Assembly (NCBI RefSeq): GCF_000247815.1
Contig: NC_021675.1
Coordinates: 65,367,040-65,431,039 of the forward strand
Length of the DNA stretch: 64,000 nucleotides
Reading direction: 5' to 3'
DNA from: Ficedula albicollis
Lineage: Eukaryota > Chordata > Aves > Passeriformes > Muscicapidae
The translations under genes were made by a program, and so were the position numbers. Positions 41,423-55,131 of the stretch are shown in pieces (within the stretch, counting starts at the first letter, position 1; each line of letters opens with the position of its first letter). The notes beneath the pieces were generated by a model. It worked only from the letters and a program-made list of their open reading frames with translations, ran no database searches and was not told where the DNA came from.

Positions 41423-41971
41423 GGTATTAAAGGTTCAAAAAAAGGCATACAGGAACAGAAAAATATAAAAATAAATGTTAAGCTGTTGCTCCTGATTTAA
41501 GCCTCGGAACTACTCTATTCTTATTCCTGTTTCAAGAGGGGCTCTGAGAAGAAATCTCACTCTAGCGAGAATGTGGACACAAAATGCAATGAGTTATGTT
41601 AGTTAGTGTGTATTTTACCTAGTTTTATACCTTCAGTTAGTGGGTTGTTGTCTGTACTTCAGACAGCTTTGAAAACAAACATATTCCCTTCAGTGAAAAA
41701 CAGGTTTATACCATCCAAATTGAATACATTGTCATGCCAGGTAGACTAAATGTGTTCTGTTATCTGTGTTAACAAAGAAAGAGTTATGAAGGGATAAACA
41801 TAAACATTAAAAGAGTTTATGAAGGGATAGAGAAGCAGGGAAAAAAGTCCATCTTCTTTTGTTAAAGAGGAGTTAATTAATAAATATGTGTAAAACCTCC
41901 AAAAACCCTCCTCATGCATGCACAGCTGTGATGAGAAGTGAGTTGCAAGGGAACTGAGGTGTGTTGGTCTC

Positions 41972-42099
41972 CTTGTGAGCAGGTAGGGAAGCTCAGGAGC
42001 ATTTTCAATTTTCAATTGAGGTGTTCATGCTTACCTTCTTGTGAGCAGGTAGGGAAGCTCAGGAGCGTTTTCAATTTTCAATTGAGGTGTTCATGCTTA
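41972..42099 (+). repeat. 62-bp direct duplication (41972-42033 and 42038-42099)
   Basis: The unit starts CTTGTGAGCAGGTAGGGAAG and ends GTTCATGCTTA, with an offset of 66 bp and a 4-bp spacer. There is one difference, GAGCATTTT versus GAGCGTTTT. Confidence 0.95.
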
Positions 42100-42840
42100 A
42101 GCTAATTTAGGTTTTTTAATCAACTGGTAGTTTCTTTCTGAGTCAAAACAATAGCTGAAATCTAACCAATGTCAGCTCTGCAGTCAGGTTATTATGGCAT
42201 TAAATAGATCTGAAATGTTATCTTAAGACTATTAAGACTGTTAATTGGCATTTAATTCTAGTTAGTTTTTATATAAACACTTTTCTGTTAGGAGTTTGTT
42301 CTGCAGGACAAAGGGGAAAGAATATTTGTGTACACACACACAGAGACAGGCAGGTTCAGTGATGTCTGATCTAACACAGCATCAAGGGGAAACAGCTGTG
42401 ATTTAATGAGCACAGAGCTGAATGAAGTTCATAACTAGGACTGCGTTCTTGATGTTCTTGGAAGGGTTTGAGAAAACTTCTCGCCCTGCACATGGCTTCA
42501 GAGTTTAACCACTGAGGGAGGTGGTGCCAGCAGCAGGGTTGTGTCTGCAAAACTCCAGTTCTGTGTAATTGCATAATTAAAATGCAGCGTTTTGTGTAAC
42601 ACACCTCACTCAGCAGAGAGGGACAGAGGTCCTCCAGCTCCCTGGCACCTCTGCAGAAGTCCCACCCTTCTGGCCAGAGGTCTGTATCCCTGCTGGCCTG
42701 CTCTAGCCAAAGAGGATCCCTTTGGAAGAGGGATTTGGGTTCTGTGCCTCCAGGGCAGTCCTGGACTGCTCTGAGGATACCCAGTGATTTAACAATACTG
42801 TTTGATTGTTCTGGGGATAGGGAGACAGGTACAGGCAAAG

Positions 42841-42944
42841 ACTCTGGTTTGATGCCTTGGTATTGGCAGTGCTTCTAAAAATGGTTAAACCTGCTGAAGC
42901 AGTAGTAGTTTTTGGCAGGACCATTTATTTCAGAGGTTCTGAAG
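42841..42944. repeat. Unnamed dispersed repeat, copy B
   Basis: ACTCTGGTTTGATGCCTTGG, TATTGGCAGTGCTTCTAAAA and ATGGTTAAACCTG, ending GAGGTTCTGAAG, are homologous to 41326-41422. Confidence 0.7.
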
Positions 42945-43289
42945 ACTCCGGTGTGCCAAAGGCAGCTGTGTGGTGTGCAGGGCAGCTCCTTTCACCTCTC
43001 TGGAGGAGTCTTCACCCTTCATTTCTAAACCACCTCAGTGTTTCGAAATCCAGACATTATCTCTTATTCTTAAAAAAAAAAAAAAGGTTCAGCACAGCCC
43101 TCAGCAGTTGTGTGTTTTATGGAGTACTGCGGTGCTTATTGTGAATTAATTCAAGACTCATAAAAATTAGTATTTACTGCTACTAAGAATTATAGGCTTC
43201 TGCCTTATGAGCTACCAGGAGTGAAGAAACAAGCTGAGGTTTGGGTTTTGGAGGCCTCTTGAAGGTCAGTGAGACCTTGGTTGTTGGAG

Positions 43290-43460
43290 CAAAGCATCCA
43301 CCAAGCCCGAGCGTGACTCCAACCGCAGAGGCCGATCCCTCGCTACGTGCCCAGCGTTGTCCAAGCTCTGGAGCCAGGAGACGTCGCCCAGGACCATCTG
43401 CTGAATCATGATGTGGCAGAGTCCAGACTCCTGTGTCAGCAGCTGGAGCCACAGCTTCAT
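43290..43460. other. Isolated CpG-dense patch in AT-rich intron
   Basis: About nine CpG dinucleotides occur within roughly 95 bp (43303-43397), in an otherwise CpG-poor region, and frames are open on both strands (minus 43266-43556, 96 codons). Nothing is recognised in the translations. It may be a young inserted repeat or a small regulatory element. Confidence 0.4.
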
Positions 43461-45423
43461 TCTGTGTGTCTTGACTCTCAGGATGGAATGAGAACAGAGT
43501 GGTTGCTGCTGGAAAACCAGGCTAAAGAATGATTTCTTCCTGCAGAAATTCATCACCTGGTGTTATTAAAAAAAAAAGAATTTTTTTCTAAAAGGTGTGG
43601 TGTTGCAGGAGAGGTTAGCAGTGTAGTACTGAGCTTGGCTTGCTTCACATGGATTGCCTGGCATGAGTAGAGGGGCTGTGCTAATGGCTAAATTGGAAGG
43701 CATCCTAAATATTACACAGGATATTATACAGAAATAACTGAGATTATGTTGAACACTGGGCTAATAGAAGTGGAATCAAATTCAAAATACAAAATCAAAG
43801 GTCATATCTTCTAAGTGAGTAATAGCAGAGGTTTGTAAAATAGAAACTTGCAACAAGATTCTCATTATAGATAAATAGTACTTGGATGATCACGGGATGT
43901 GCTTCAGCAGCCCCTGTGATATGCATAAAAACAAGTGAACAGAATTTTCTGCTCTATCAGTATGAGTTCATCATTCCTGAGCAGTTTAATGAGTAAGGTA
44001 AAGAGGCTGTAGCAAGAGGAAAAGAACTGAAAACCAATGGCTGCAGAAGAAAAACAATGGTACAACCAATTGCTGAATGAATTGAGGTTTAATTCTGCAA
44101 GAGGATTCCTGATGGGCAGAGCTCCCAAAGTCCACCACAGCTTTCCAAGGAGAGTTGTGGCAACAAAATAAACCAAACCAAAGCAAAACAGGGATTTTCT
44201 TAATAAGGAGATTTAAGTTCATGAAACAAATTATTTTACATTGCTCCTATAACATCCCAAGGGAAATGTTCTCGGGCCTGTGCTTCTAAGAAATGTGTTA
44301 TGCCACTAGTGCTCATAATGCTTTCGTTTTTAAATCAAACTATTTTCTTTATCTGGGCAAAATCTGGATGTTATCAACTATACTTGAGACAACCTGCTCT
44401 GGAAATAAAAGCCTGTTGGGATAAATGTTGTGATACAATTACCTTGATATGTAGGCTAAATGTATAATAGTGAAAGAAGAACATACTTAAGTAATGCATA
44501 AAATATGTCACCACAAAAGAATGTACAAATATCCTTCAAAAGGAGCTCAAAAGTTCCAAAACAACACTCCAGGGAAGACAATCTAGGAGAAAGTAGATTA
44601 GCTACAGATATTCATTTCTGGATGTTTTTCTTAATAGTTGCTGATTTGAAAAAGCTGATGGATTCTTAAAAGCCAATTTTAGATTTTAATGCAGTATCAA
44701 CTGTTTTCTTAAATTCCTTATGGTCTCAAAATTGCACCCATGAAACATCAGCTATGTTTACCAAAATATTTTCAAATTTAGATGAGGGTTGCAACACAGG
44801 GAGATAGTTCAAAGAAAGAAGTGTGTATCTAGTGTTGACAGTTTTGCAAAATGATGTGAATATGCATTCAGAATTTTCACTGTAACTGAAAAAAATAGAT
44901 TTTTAGTCTTCCAAGAAAAACCCCCAAAAATCAAACCACCTCCAAACCCCAACCCTATCATTATAACACATTTTGACTTTAAAAATAGCATTTGTTCTTG
45001 TGCTTTAAAACAGAAAGTATCAAGGCTTTTTAGTCGAGCAATTTATTCTATCACCATTGAAAACAAATGTGGAGAAAGAAAACTCTATTTGATTCCTGTC
45101 TTTTTGTTAAGTTTCTCTGCAAAAAATAGATCTTATGAATCTGCATCTGTTAATGCCTTACAAGAGTGCAAAGAATAACAATAAAAGCTTAACAAAAAAA
45201 TAAAATAACCTGAGTTCACTCTTGTATCATGGTAACTGCATAATAAATGCTGTAGATTTGACAATTTAATAGGTGAGTAAAAGAACTGCTGAATCACTGA
45301 GAACACAGAGAGTGCCCGGCCCCCACCCCAGACCTGCCCATGGTGCTGCCTCCTGTGTGACCTCCCTGCCCTCTCCCACCTGGAAATGCTTTGGGAATGG
45401 CTGAAGGTGAAGCCACCAGACCC

Positions 45424-45857
45424 CACCTGGAGTTACTGAATCCAGCTCTGGGGCTGGACTAAAAATAAGTTTGTGGAGCAAGTCCAGAGGAGGCCATGAA
45501 GACGCTCAGAGGGCTGGAGCACCTCTGCTGTGGGGACAGCTTCCAGAACCCAAAGGGAGTGACAGGAGAGCTGCAGAGGGGCTGGGGACAAGGGCATGGA
45601 GAGACAGGACAAGGGGGAATGGCTTCAAACTGGCAGAGGCAGGGTTAGATCAGATATAAGGAAGAAATTCTTCCCTGTGAAAGTGGTGAGGCTCTGGCAC
45701 CAGAGGAGCTGTGGCTTCCCCATCCCAGGCCAGGCTGGATGGGGATTGGAGCAGCCTGGTCTAGTGGAACTAGTGGTCTAGCCTGGTCCCTGCTCATGGC
45801 AGAGGGTTGGAGCTGGATCTTTAAGATCCCTTCCAACCCAAACCATTCTGTGATTCT
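45424..45857 (+). mobile_element. CR1 fragment, 3' end, plus strand
   Basis: The plus strand carries the CR1 3' consensus in order: GGAGTTACTGAATCCAGCTC, GTCCAGAGGAGGCCATGAAG, GGGCTGGAGCACCTCTGCTG, GACAAGGGGGAATGGCTTCA, AGGAAGAAATTCTTCCCTGT, and the end GATCCCTTCCAACCCAAACC followed by ATTCTGTGATTCTA. It is 5'-truncated. The GC-richer 45300-45423 just upstream may be an older attached repeat I cannot name. Confidence 0.95.
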
Positions 45858-46271
45858 AAATGGATTTATCCTGATCCTACAGACAGGATAAGTGCATCTG
45901 TCTGAGTGGCAGCTCTTCACAGCATGATTTAGCAGAGATGATGGCAATTTTGGAGAGACAGTGGTCTATCAAGACCTCTGACAACGTGGGAGGTGTTTTG
46001 AGTCAGACTAGTAGTGCAGGAGTAGACGGATTTTAATTTGCTTTTAATTGAGTAACTTAAGATATTCAATAATTCCAGTTTCCAAGAACAGAATGATGCA
46101 ATTTAGTCTTGAAGTACTTAATGAAATGATTATTGAACTGGGTCAAGCCATAAAGTGCCCTCCAGCCCAAGGTCCTCTGTGAAACAGAAAGCAAACCCAG
46201 GCCTACTATGTACAGTATTTCTAATACTTCCAGCCTTTAGATATTTCTGGAGTATGGACTTACGACCTGAC

Positions 46272-46408
46272 GCAGCTTCTGTGTTGCCCTCAGTGATACA
46301 TAGGTGGATAGATGGATGGATGGATGGATGGATGGCAGCTTCTGTGTTGCCCTCAGTGATACATAGATGGATAGATGGATGGATGGATGGATGGATGGAT
46401 GGATGGAT
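46272..46408 (+). repeat. (GGAT)n microsatellite with a 63-bp unit present twice
   Basis: The segment starting GCAGCTTCTGTGTTGCCCTC at 46272 recurs at 46335, an offset of 63 bp. Each copy ends in GGAT/GATG tetranucleotide repeats. The copies differ at one position (AGGTGG versus AGATGG). The second copy runs into the 167-nt G tract. Confidence 0.9.
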
Positions 46409-46622
<214 letters not shown>

Positions 46623-48724
46623 TTTTTCTTTCCCCCCTGGAAGGGAGGCTGGTGGTCCCTTAGGCTCCTGTGGATTTAGGTCCCTGCACTCATCTGGGAA
46701 AGAGGAAGGTATAGTAGAAAAAAATGTACCAGGATTGAGTGAGTGGTACCAGATAAAAAAGTAATAATGGGCATTGTTGGCTACTGGAATTGTTCACACA
46801 TGTTTAGCATAGACATGTTGTCATTTGGGTAATAAGATAAAGATGCCCTGGTATATTTGATTATAATACTTAACATTACACATTTTAGGGCAGATTAGGT
46901 ATACATATCTGCATGTATGCAGTCTTAATATCAGGGATACATTTGTGTAATTATAGCTCATAATTTGTCTCGTTGCAGCTATTTTTGAAAGTTAAATAAT
47001 TTCTGATGGAAGGGAGTGGTAATTTATGGCAAGAGAAAATGCTCTCGCCTCATCTGATGTGGAGGGTGGTGGGTGTAATTCTGAAGCTGGTCCTGTTTGC
47101 TGCTTCTCTAAAATATGCACTGCTGCTATCTGTAGGCACGTTTTGGGGACTGAAAAGATTCACAGCAATGTGGGTATTTTCTTAGGAAATGAAATGATCA
47201 CCATGCAGAACGCTTGTAAAATATTTAGATAAATGGTTGTCTGTAAGTGGGGATATGTAGGTATGTTTTCTTAATAAAGATACTTAATTTTGAAAGAAAA
47301 TAGTGTAATAAATTTCTGGTTGCTAATAATATGCCAGAGAATAGATTTTTTAAAAAACTGATTTAGGTTGCCACAGCTAAGGAAGGCAGCAGCTTATTTA
47401 AGTAGTAAGATTTTTTTAAGGAACCATGTCTGTTTATTAAGTTAGTGATGTTCAACAAATGATTAGATTGAAATGTGGTTATTGCCTTTGAGAAGATGAA
47501 TGTCATGAAAAGGAGCTGATGGGATTATAACTTCGAATATGTTCCTGTTTATGTGTTTAATGTATTATTAAATGTCATTTGTTCAAGAAAGAATTAAGTT
47601 AATAATGGATCTAGTGTAAACAATATTGTTTTTGTATCACTTAGCCTATTGTTTTTGTATCACTTAGGCTCTATTTGATTTTTGTTTCATGACAGCAGTT
47701 CAGAATTAAAATTCCATTATTCATTAGCTAGAAAGAAGGACAGGAAACAGCACATCTCATGTGTTTAGCTAGGAAATCTGTGTACGTTGAGGAAGTGGCT
47801 AAACATTATGGATGTAAAATACTCAGAAGTATGAAAGTCAGCTTCCAGGAAGTTATGGATATTTTGCTGTAAAATAAATATTTGGAAGATCTCATAAGAC
47901 ATCAATAATGAGAAGACACCTTGAGAGCACCACGTTATCTGGCATTGTAGAGGATTCAAACTCATTTAGGGCAGCCTTCTAATGCGGCTGGTATGGCATT
48001 GTTAGCCTGGAGAAACCAATTACCAAGGAGTTTCAGGAACTAATAATTGTAAACTTTAATAAACATGATCTCAGTATTTTAAATTCTTAATATAGGACAT
48101 GATTCAGAGCTGTGTAAGAATAACCCAACACAGACTGTGGACAATAAGGATGTGCCTAAGTATGCTCTTCCCAGTAGTGAAGCCTTTGCCATAAGAGATG
48201 CTCCATCAGAGATGCTCCACCTTCCTCCCTGAGAAAGGAAGAACTTCCCCAACACCGTTACAGAAGGTTGGGAAATCTCTTCTAACTGCATTCCTCAGTA
48301 GGGGAAAATGTCCATGCAGGAGAACACTTTATCATGTGCAAAGTGTAAGACTTTCAAATCCATCGTGTTCCTAAGTTCAAGCAAGTTCTTTAAACGAAGA
48401 GTTATTCACCAGGCACAAAATTACAACCAGCAGGGTCAGTCAAGATAATATCAGGTCAGACACTTGCTTTGTGTATTTAAGTACATTTGCTGCCATCCTA
48501 AATGTGCTAAAAATCTTTGCATACTCCAATAATGACTGCTGAAGTCTGAATGGTTTAGGAATTAATTTGGTGTAAATATCCCCCTGTACAGGTAAACTGT
48601 TTTTATTACTTTTAACACCAAAATCAGCATCATATTTGAAGGAATATTATGAAACAAGAAGTCTGGAAAGTAATTATTGTGGATATGGTAGTGAATTCTC
48701 TACCCACCACTTCACTATGGGGTT

Positions 48725-48785
48725 TGGTTTTTGTTTGTTTGTTTGTTTGTTTTGTTTTTTTGGGGATTTTTTTTCTTTTTTTTTT
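48725..48785 (+). repeat. (GTTT)n and T-rich low complexity
   Basis: Four or so GTTT units at about 48732-48754 are followed by T runs that lead into the 181-bp duplication. Confidence 0.85.
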
Positions 48786-49124
48786 GTTACTTTCTGTTGT
48801 GCTGTATAAAACATGTTTATAGGCTATGTCAGCAATGTTCTTCCTCAGTTGCTGTTGCGAAGACTATTTTCGTAGTTTATCACAAAATGCCAGATTTGCT
48901 CAGCATGTAATTTAATCTTATGCTTGGAAGCATCCACATTACTGGGATTTTTTTTCTTTTTTTTTTGTTACTTTCTGTTGTGCTGTATAAAACATGTTTA
49001 TAGGCTATGTCAGCAATGTTCTTCCTCAGTTGCTGTTGCGAAGACTATTTTCGTAGTTTATCACAAAATGCCAGATTTGCTCAGCATGTAATTTAATCTT
49101 ATGCTTGGAAGCATCCACATTACT
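48763..49124 (+). repeat. 181-bp tandem duplication (48763-48943 and 48944-49124)
   Basis: The unit begins GGGATTTTTTTTC and ends CATCCACATTACT. The copies abut exactly and appear identical, including the length of the internal T runs. Confidence 0.95.
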
Positions 49125-50219
49125 TGGTTATCATGAAATTATTCTTTAATAAAAATGTATGCTTTGTGATCTATATTTTATTAATTTGGTGAGTCAGTTT
49201 ATCGATTGTTGCAGATGCCATGAATGTATAATTTGTCACAGTTATTGGTTGCCTGTCAGCAGTTCGTAGCGTCACAGTGTTCTTGGGGCACCTCAGGAAA
49301 AAACCTCTCTTGATCTGCAAAAGAAAAGCTTTCTCCTGTAAATTGTCATCAAGACTTGGGTTGATATCGGGTTTATCACTTCACAGCATGTGTTATCCTG
49401 TATTAGCCAAGTATATTGTGAATATATTCATAACGTGGCCTGCTCAGGCAAGGGCTTTGAGCAAATACAATTTGGTGATTTTAAATGCTGGGGCTGAGGT
49501 CAGAGGGAGCACAACATCAGAAATGGGAGGTGCAGGCTTTGTCACTGTTTTAGTTCGCTCTGAACTATTGGGGTCACCAGAATGGAAAAACAGAAGAGAA
49601 CTCTGAGGCATTTTCATCCCCCTCTTCCACAGTAGATAGTTTTCTGCTGTAATATTAAGCAGTCATGAGTTTTGTTGATTGAAAAGTTTATTTTCAAGAA
49701 TGAATGCTATTGAATTTGATTTTTTTTAAAAAGGCTGTTTATTCCATATATTTTAGCAAAGCAGGTATTTATACCCACAATCGTTTGACTAGAATAAGAA
49801 ACTTTGCTAAGAATTTCGCAGTGCTGATACAGATTAAGCAGCTTTGCATGCGGGAGTGGAGCTGTGTGGTTGAAACATCTGCCGGTTTCGTTTTGTTATT
49901 TTTAAAGGCTGGTTCTGCATCCTGGGAGCTTGCTGAAGGCATGCACAGAGCTTTGTGCCATGCCAAAACCAGTGGCTGAGCTCAGATTTTGGCTGGAGTA
50001 GTTATAGTGGTTTATATCCCTTCATCTTTTTGGATTCTCTAAAATATTACTCTCTGGTGCTTCCCAGCCATCAGTCGTTATTTAGGCAAGGGCATCCTTC
50101 CACACAGAGCAGAACAAGTTCCCGGGGGGCTCCCCAAGTTTTTGGTCTCTATAATTAATGTACAGTGGGGGGAGTACATAAAAAAATTCCGGGAGAAGGC
50201 CCTGCCCAAAATAAGAAGC

Positions 50220-50339
50220 ACAGAGGAAGTTAAAAGGGGGGAGCCAGAGAGAGGGAGAGGAGAGAAATAAGAAAAAAAGCCAAGAAAGTAAAAGGGTGGG
50301 GAAAAAGAAGGCAGGGCGGGGAAGGAAAAAATAGAGGAA

Positions 50340-50362
<23 letters not shown>
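50220..50362 (+). repeat. Near-homopurine tract flanking the CpG island
   Basis: About 140 bp consist almost entirely of A and G on the plus strand (GAGAGAGGGAGAGGAGAG, GGGAGGAAAAG and similar), with few pyrimidine interruptions. Homopurine DNA next to promoters can form triplex (H-DNA) structures and is difficult to sequence. No protein-coding content is visible. Confidence 0.75.
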
Positions 50363-51480
<1,118 letters not shown>

Positions 51481-52727
51481 ATGTTTCCTAGAGGAAAAGC
51501 CGGGATTCTTCCCATAAGTTATTCCTGTGGATTTGCCAGATATTAAATACCTATCCTAAGGTTAATTGGAAATCGATGCGCTTGGGTGCGGTTATCTGAA
51601 CACACTTTATTTGCTTCGAGTTTAAAATAACAAATGTGAAGTTAAATACTCTGCATTTTTATCTTGCCTTACACGTTTCATGGACAAATTTCGCTCTGTT
51701 ATTTTACACATATCCTCTTTTTCATGATGTGTTTTACAATCAACTGTACTTATTATATTTCTTCTGTATAATTAACATCATATGAAAACCACATCCACGT
51801 TTTTAACTTCTGAGTTTCCCTAGTGGTTTTTATGGCAAAAGTTATTTCTGATGGAGATATGTTTTCAGACAGAGAAATCTGCTGATGGATTCTGCAACTT
51901 TTTTCTCTGAGACATTTTTCTCTGCATAAGGCTGCAGTTATGACTGGGTTCTGTGCTTTCTGTGCCATCTAGTAGTTATCTGGCAATTTAAATACCCTGT
52001 GAGCATCCCCAGCTGGAGATGGAGCTGGAAGCTGTAGTATATTTGTACGACCATTTATTTCTGTGACATGTGAAAAGTAGAAATCTTGGATAGAAATAAC
52101 TGATTATCGCCATTCAGAAATCAATGCCTGAATGTTTCCTTTTCATAAAATTGCCTCTGAAGCTTTGAGGTGCCCTATATAGAATTTGGGTTAAAGTCAG
52201 TGGCTCTTTATGTGTAGTCAGCGTGATTTACACCTGCATGTGTGATTAACCCCTTGCTGTGCATTGCCGAGGCAGAAGGATGCTTGTGGGGCCAGCTCTG
52301 TTGCTAGGCCTAAAAACTTATTTTTTCTGTTGCTAGCCGGAAGCTGTGAGAACCAATACAGGTTTTTACACGGAGTGAGGTTCAGTTTCAGTCTGCCCTA
52401 CCAAGCAGGAGCAGCCCCTGCTCCTCTGGGGTGTGGGAAGTGGCCAGAGGAGCCACACTGCCCCAGGCTCGGGTGTCCTCACCTCCTGCCCGAGCACCCA
52501 TGGGTGCACAAACATCCTGGCTGCCAACAGGGGCCGTGACAGGGGCATCCTTGCTGGGAAAAATGATGATGGATAGGAACAGCACCTGTTGCACCACTGG
52601 TGATTTGTCAGTTTTTCCCAGGGAAAAACTCTGTACCTGTAGTTCTTTGATCATCTACCCAAATGGTCTGAAATGAGGGACACCCAGGGACTTTAACTTG
52701 ATTTTATCAGTGTGTTACAATTTGATT

Positions 52728-53484
52728 GTGATTACTTGAGCAGGTGAGAAGTTCAGAGAATTATATACATATTATTATTAATTATATACAAATTATTATT
52801 ATTATGATTAAATAAATGCTATTTATACAAGTGATCTGTACTTTTAAAATGAAGCCAGCTACAGTTCAGCAACTGCTGTTCGAAAGTGGAAATACCCATG
52901 TGTACATTTCATGGCACTTTGATTTTGTTACATAATAGCATGCATAATTTCCATGCATTATATAAACTTTCTTCAGAACATCCTGAGAAAACAGACAAAA
53001 TAAGGTCTACTCTGTTTGATAACTAGTGAGACTTTTTTAGCCTAAGTAGCAAATTCTGGTTTCTAATAGTGTGTAAACACAGTGCAGCCAGGCTGGCAGG
53101 CGTTGCCTGCTTGTGGGTGATTACTTGAGCAGGTGAGAAGTTCAGAGAATTATATACATATTATTATTATTATGATTAAATAAATGCTATTTATACAAGA
53201 GATCTGTACTTTTAAAATGAAGCCAGCTACAGTTCGGCAACTGCTGTTTGAAAGTGGAAATACCCATGTGTACATTTCATGGCACTTTGATTTTGTTACA
53301 TAATAGCATGCATAATTTCCATGCATTATATAAACTTTCTTCAGAACATCCTGAGAAAACAGACAAAATAAGGTCTACTCTGTTTGATAACTAGTGAGAC
53401 TTTTTTAGCCTAAGTAGCAAATTCTGGTTTCTAATAGTGTGTAAACACAGTGCAGCCAGGCTGGCAGGCGTTGCCTGCTTGTGG
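52728..53484 (+). repeat. About 370-390-bp tandem duplication (52728-53116 and 53117-53484)
   Basis: Both copies start GTGATTACTTGAGCAGGTGA and end GTTGCCTGCTTGTGG. Copy 1 is 389 bp and copy 2 is 368 bp because copy 1 has an extra 21 bp in an ATT-rich stretch. Small substitutions are seen (CAAGTGATC versus CAAGAGATC, TTCAGCAAC versus TTCGGCAAC, GTTCGAAAG versus GTTTGAAAG). Confidence 0.94.
52762..52806 (+). repeat. ATT trinucleotide-rich stretch
   Basis: Short ATT arrays are separated by AATTATATACA. The extra 21 bp that distinguishes copy 1 from copy 2 of the surrounding duplication lies here, so this is probably a slippage event. Confidence 0.8.
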
Positions 53485-53502
53485 TGGTAACAGAAATAAG
53501 AA

Positions 53503-53775
53503 AGATGATGTGAGCACTGCAGAACTGAATTACCCTCCACGCCTCCTGCTTGTTTTCTCACCCAGGAAGGTGAGAGGGAGCAGATGAAGGCTTTGCTTTC
53601 CCTTTGGCACAGTGCTGGATTGCTTCTCTGGTACCAAAGAGAGATGATGTGAGCACTGCAGAACTGAATTACCCTCCACGCCTCCTGCTTGTTTTCTCAC
53701 CCAGGAAGGTGAGAGGGAGCAGATGAAGGCTTTGCTTTCCCTTTGGCACAGTGCTGGATTGCTTCTCTGGTACCA
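53503..53775 (+). repeat. 134-bp direct duplication (53503-53636 and 53642-53775)
   Basis: The unit starts AGATGATGTGAGCACTGCAG and ends TCTGGTACCA, with an offset of 139 bp and a 5-bp spacer. The copies look identical. It begins 18 bp after the end of a different, independent duplication. Confidence 0.95.
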
Positions 53776-55028
53776 GGTAGAGATCCCCCGTGGAACTGCA
53801 GAAAACCTTGTTGTTTCTTACTCTAAATGTTGCTAAGTGTAGACTTAATATCTAAAGGAGATGCATGTTACTAAAAAGATATATTTTCCAAGCATGAATA
53901 GATAATAAACTCTTAATAAATTTAAAAAAGGTCCAGTTAGAAAAAGTGAAACCCTGTTAGTTGTTTTTTTGGGGTTGTGATTTTTTCCTACTTTTATGAG
54001 TTGGATAACAGTTGGTCTTCAGTGTGCACAAGAAGATTCATGTAGATAAAATGAATTTGCTAAACAGAGATTATTGGAGGTTTGGTATCAGTAATATGGA
54101 TAAATCATTCATTCATTACAAAACAGTCTCTGAATTTCTTATTTTACGTACTTGTGGGTCTGAAATAATCGAAGTTTTAGTAGATTCTGTCTAGTTGTTT
54201 TGTAGGTGATTTTTGTGTGCTTTTTTCATTTTATCATGACCTTGATGGATGGAGAGAGAACATTCCCTTGGTGAAATGGGAGGGATTACTGAGTCTTCAT
54301 GGTGGTAGTTTCTGTCTTACAGTGATGTGACTTATGGTAGCACTTTTCCCTGATAGCAGCAATGTTTATTTCAGAAGTATAATTTTCATATTTAAACACA
54401 TGCAGCGCTAGATTGGAAAACTTTTAATGACAATTGCATGGCATGTTTGTTTGTAAATGGTTATGTTGAATGACGGGAGAAAAATTAATTTGTAGTTTCT
54501 AAAGATCTGTGATTTTTATATCTGTTATTTAACAGTGCTGTAATGTTATCACTGAGCGCTGCCAGTTGGGTATAAAGTGCAATGTGTAACATTTCCTGGT
54601 AGTAGAGTTGCTCTAAGTGGAGAAATAATTTAAGCAGTACAAGGATTTTTATAGCCCTCTTGTCACAATTAACTGTTTTGATGAAATACGAATTTACACA
54701 ACATCTGCCTTTCGGGACCGGCGTTCCCATTGGAAACCGCTCTCTTCCCACAGCAGCAGCATCCAGCCTGGAGCCTGGCAGGGCAGCATGGGCTGGAGCC
54801 TGCCTGCTGGACAGGAAAGGCAGTGTAGGGATTCACTTGGTGCTTCTCCTCGGGCAGGAAATGCTGCTGCTGCCTGCGAGGGTGAAACCTTTCGCTTTCA
54901 CTTCAGCAGGGACAGCGAGGTCCCTGGCCCGCGCCTGGCTCGTCCCGTTCTCGCTCCTCCCGATTCCTGTGCTTGTGTGTAGGCAAAAAACATGGGGGGT
55001 GTGTGTGTGGCCTGTTAGTGGGGTGTGG

Positions 55029-55131
55029 TTTGGGGTCTGGCACAATTGATTTTGGAGGGGACAGCACTCTTATTCTGGGGTCTGGCACACAGTATTGCAA
55101 TTGATTTTGGAGGGGACAGCACTCTTATTTC
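55029..55131 (+). repeat. Short imperfect direct repeat, about 50-bp unit
   Basis: The phrase GGGGTCTGGCACA, then AATTGATTTTGGAGGGGACA and GCACTCTTATT, occurs twice in succession. The second copy carries a small insertion (CAGTATTGC). Confidence 0.85.

Noticed and set aside
42371..42838. 155-codon minus-strand ORF
   Set aside because: It is in GC-richer non-coding sequence, has no recognisable domain or splice signals, and partly overlaps the unnamed repeat.
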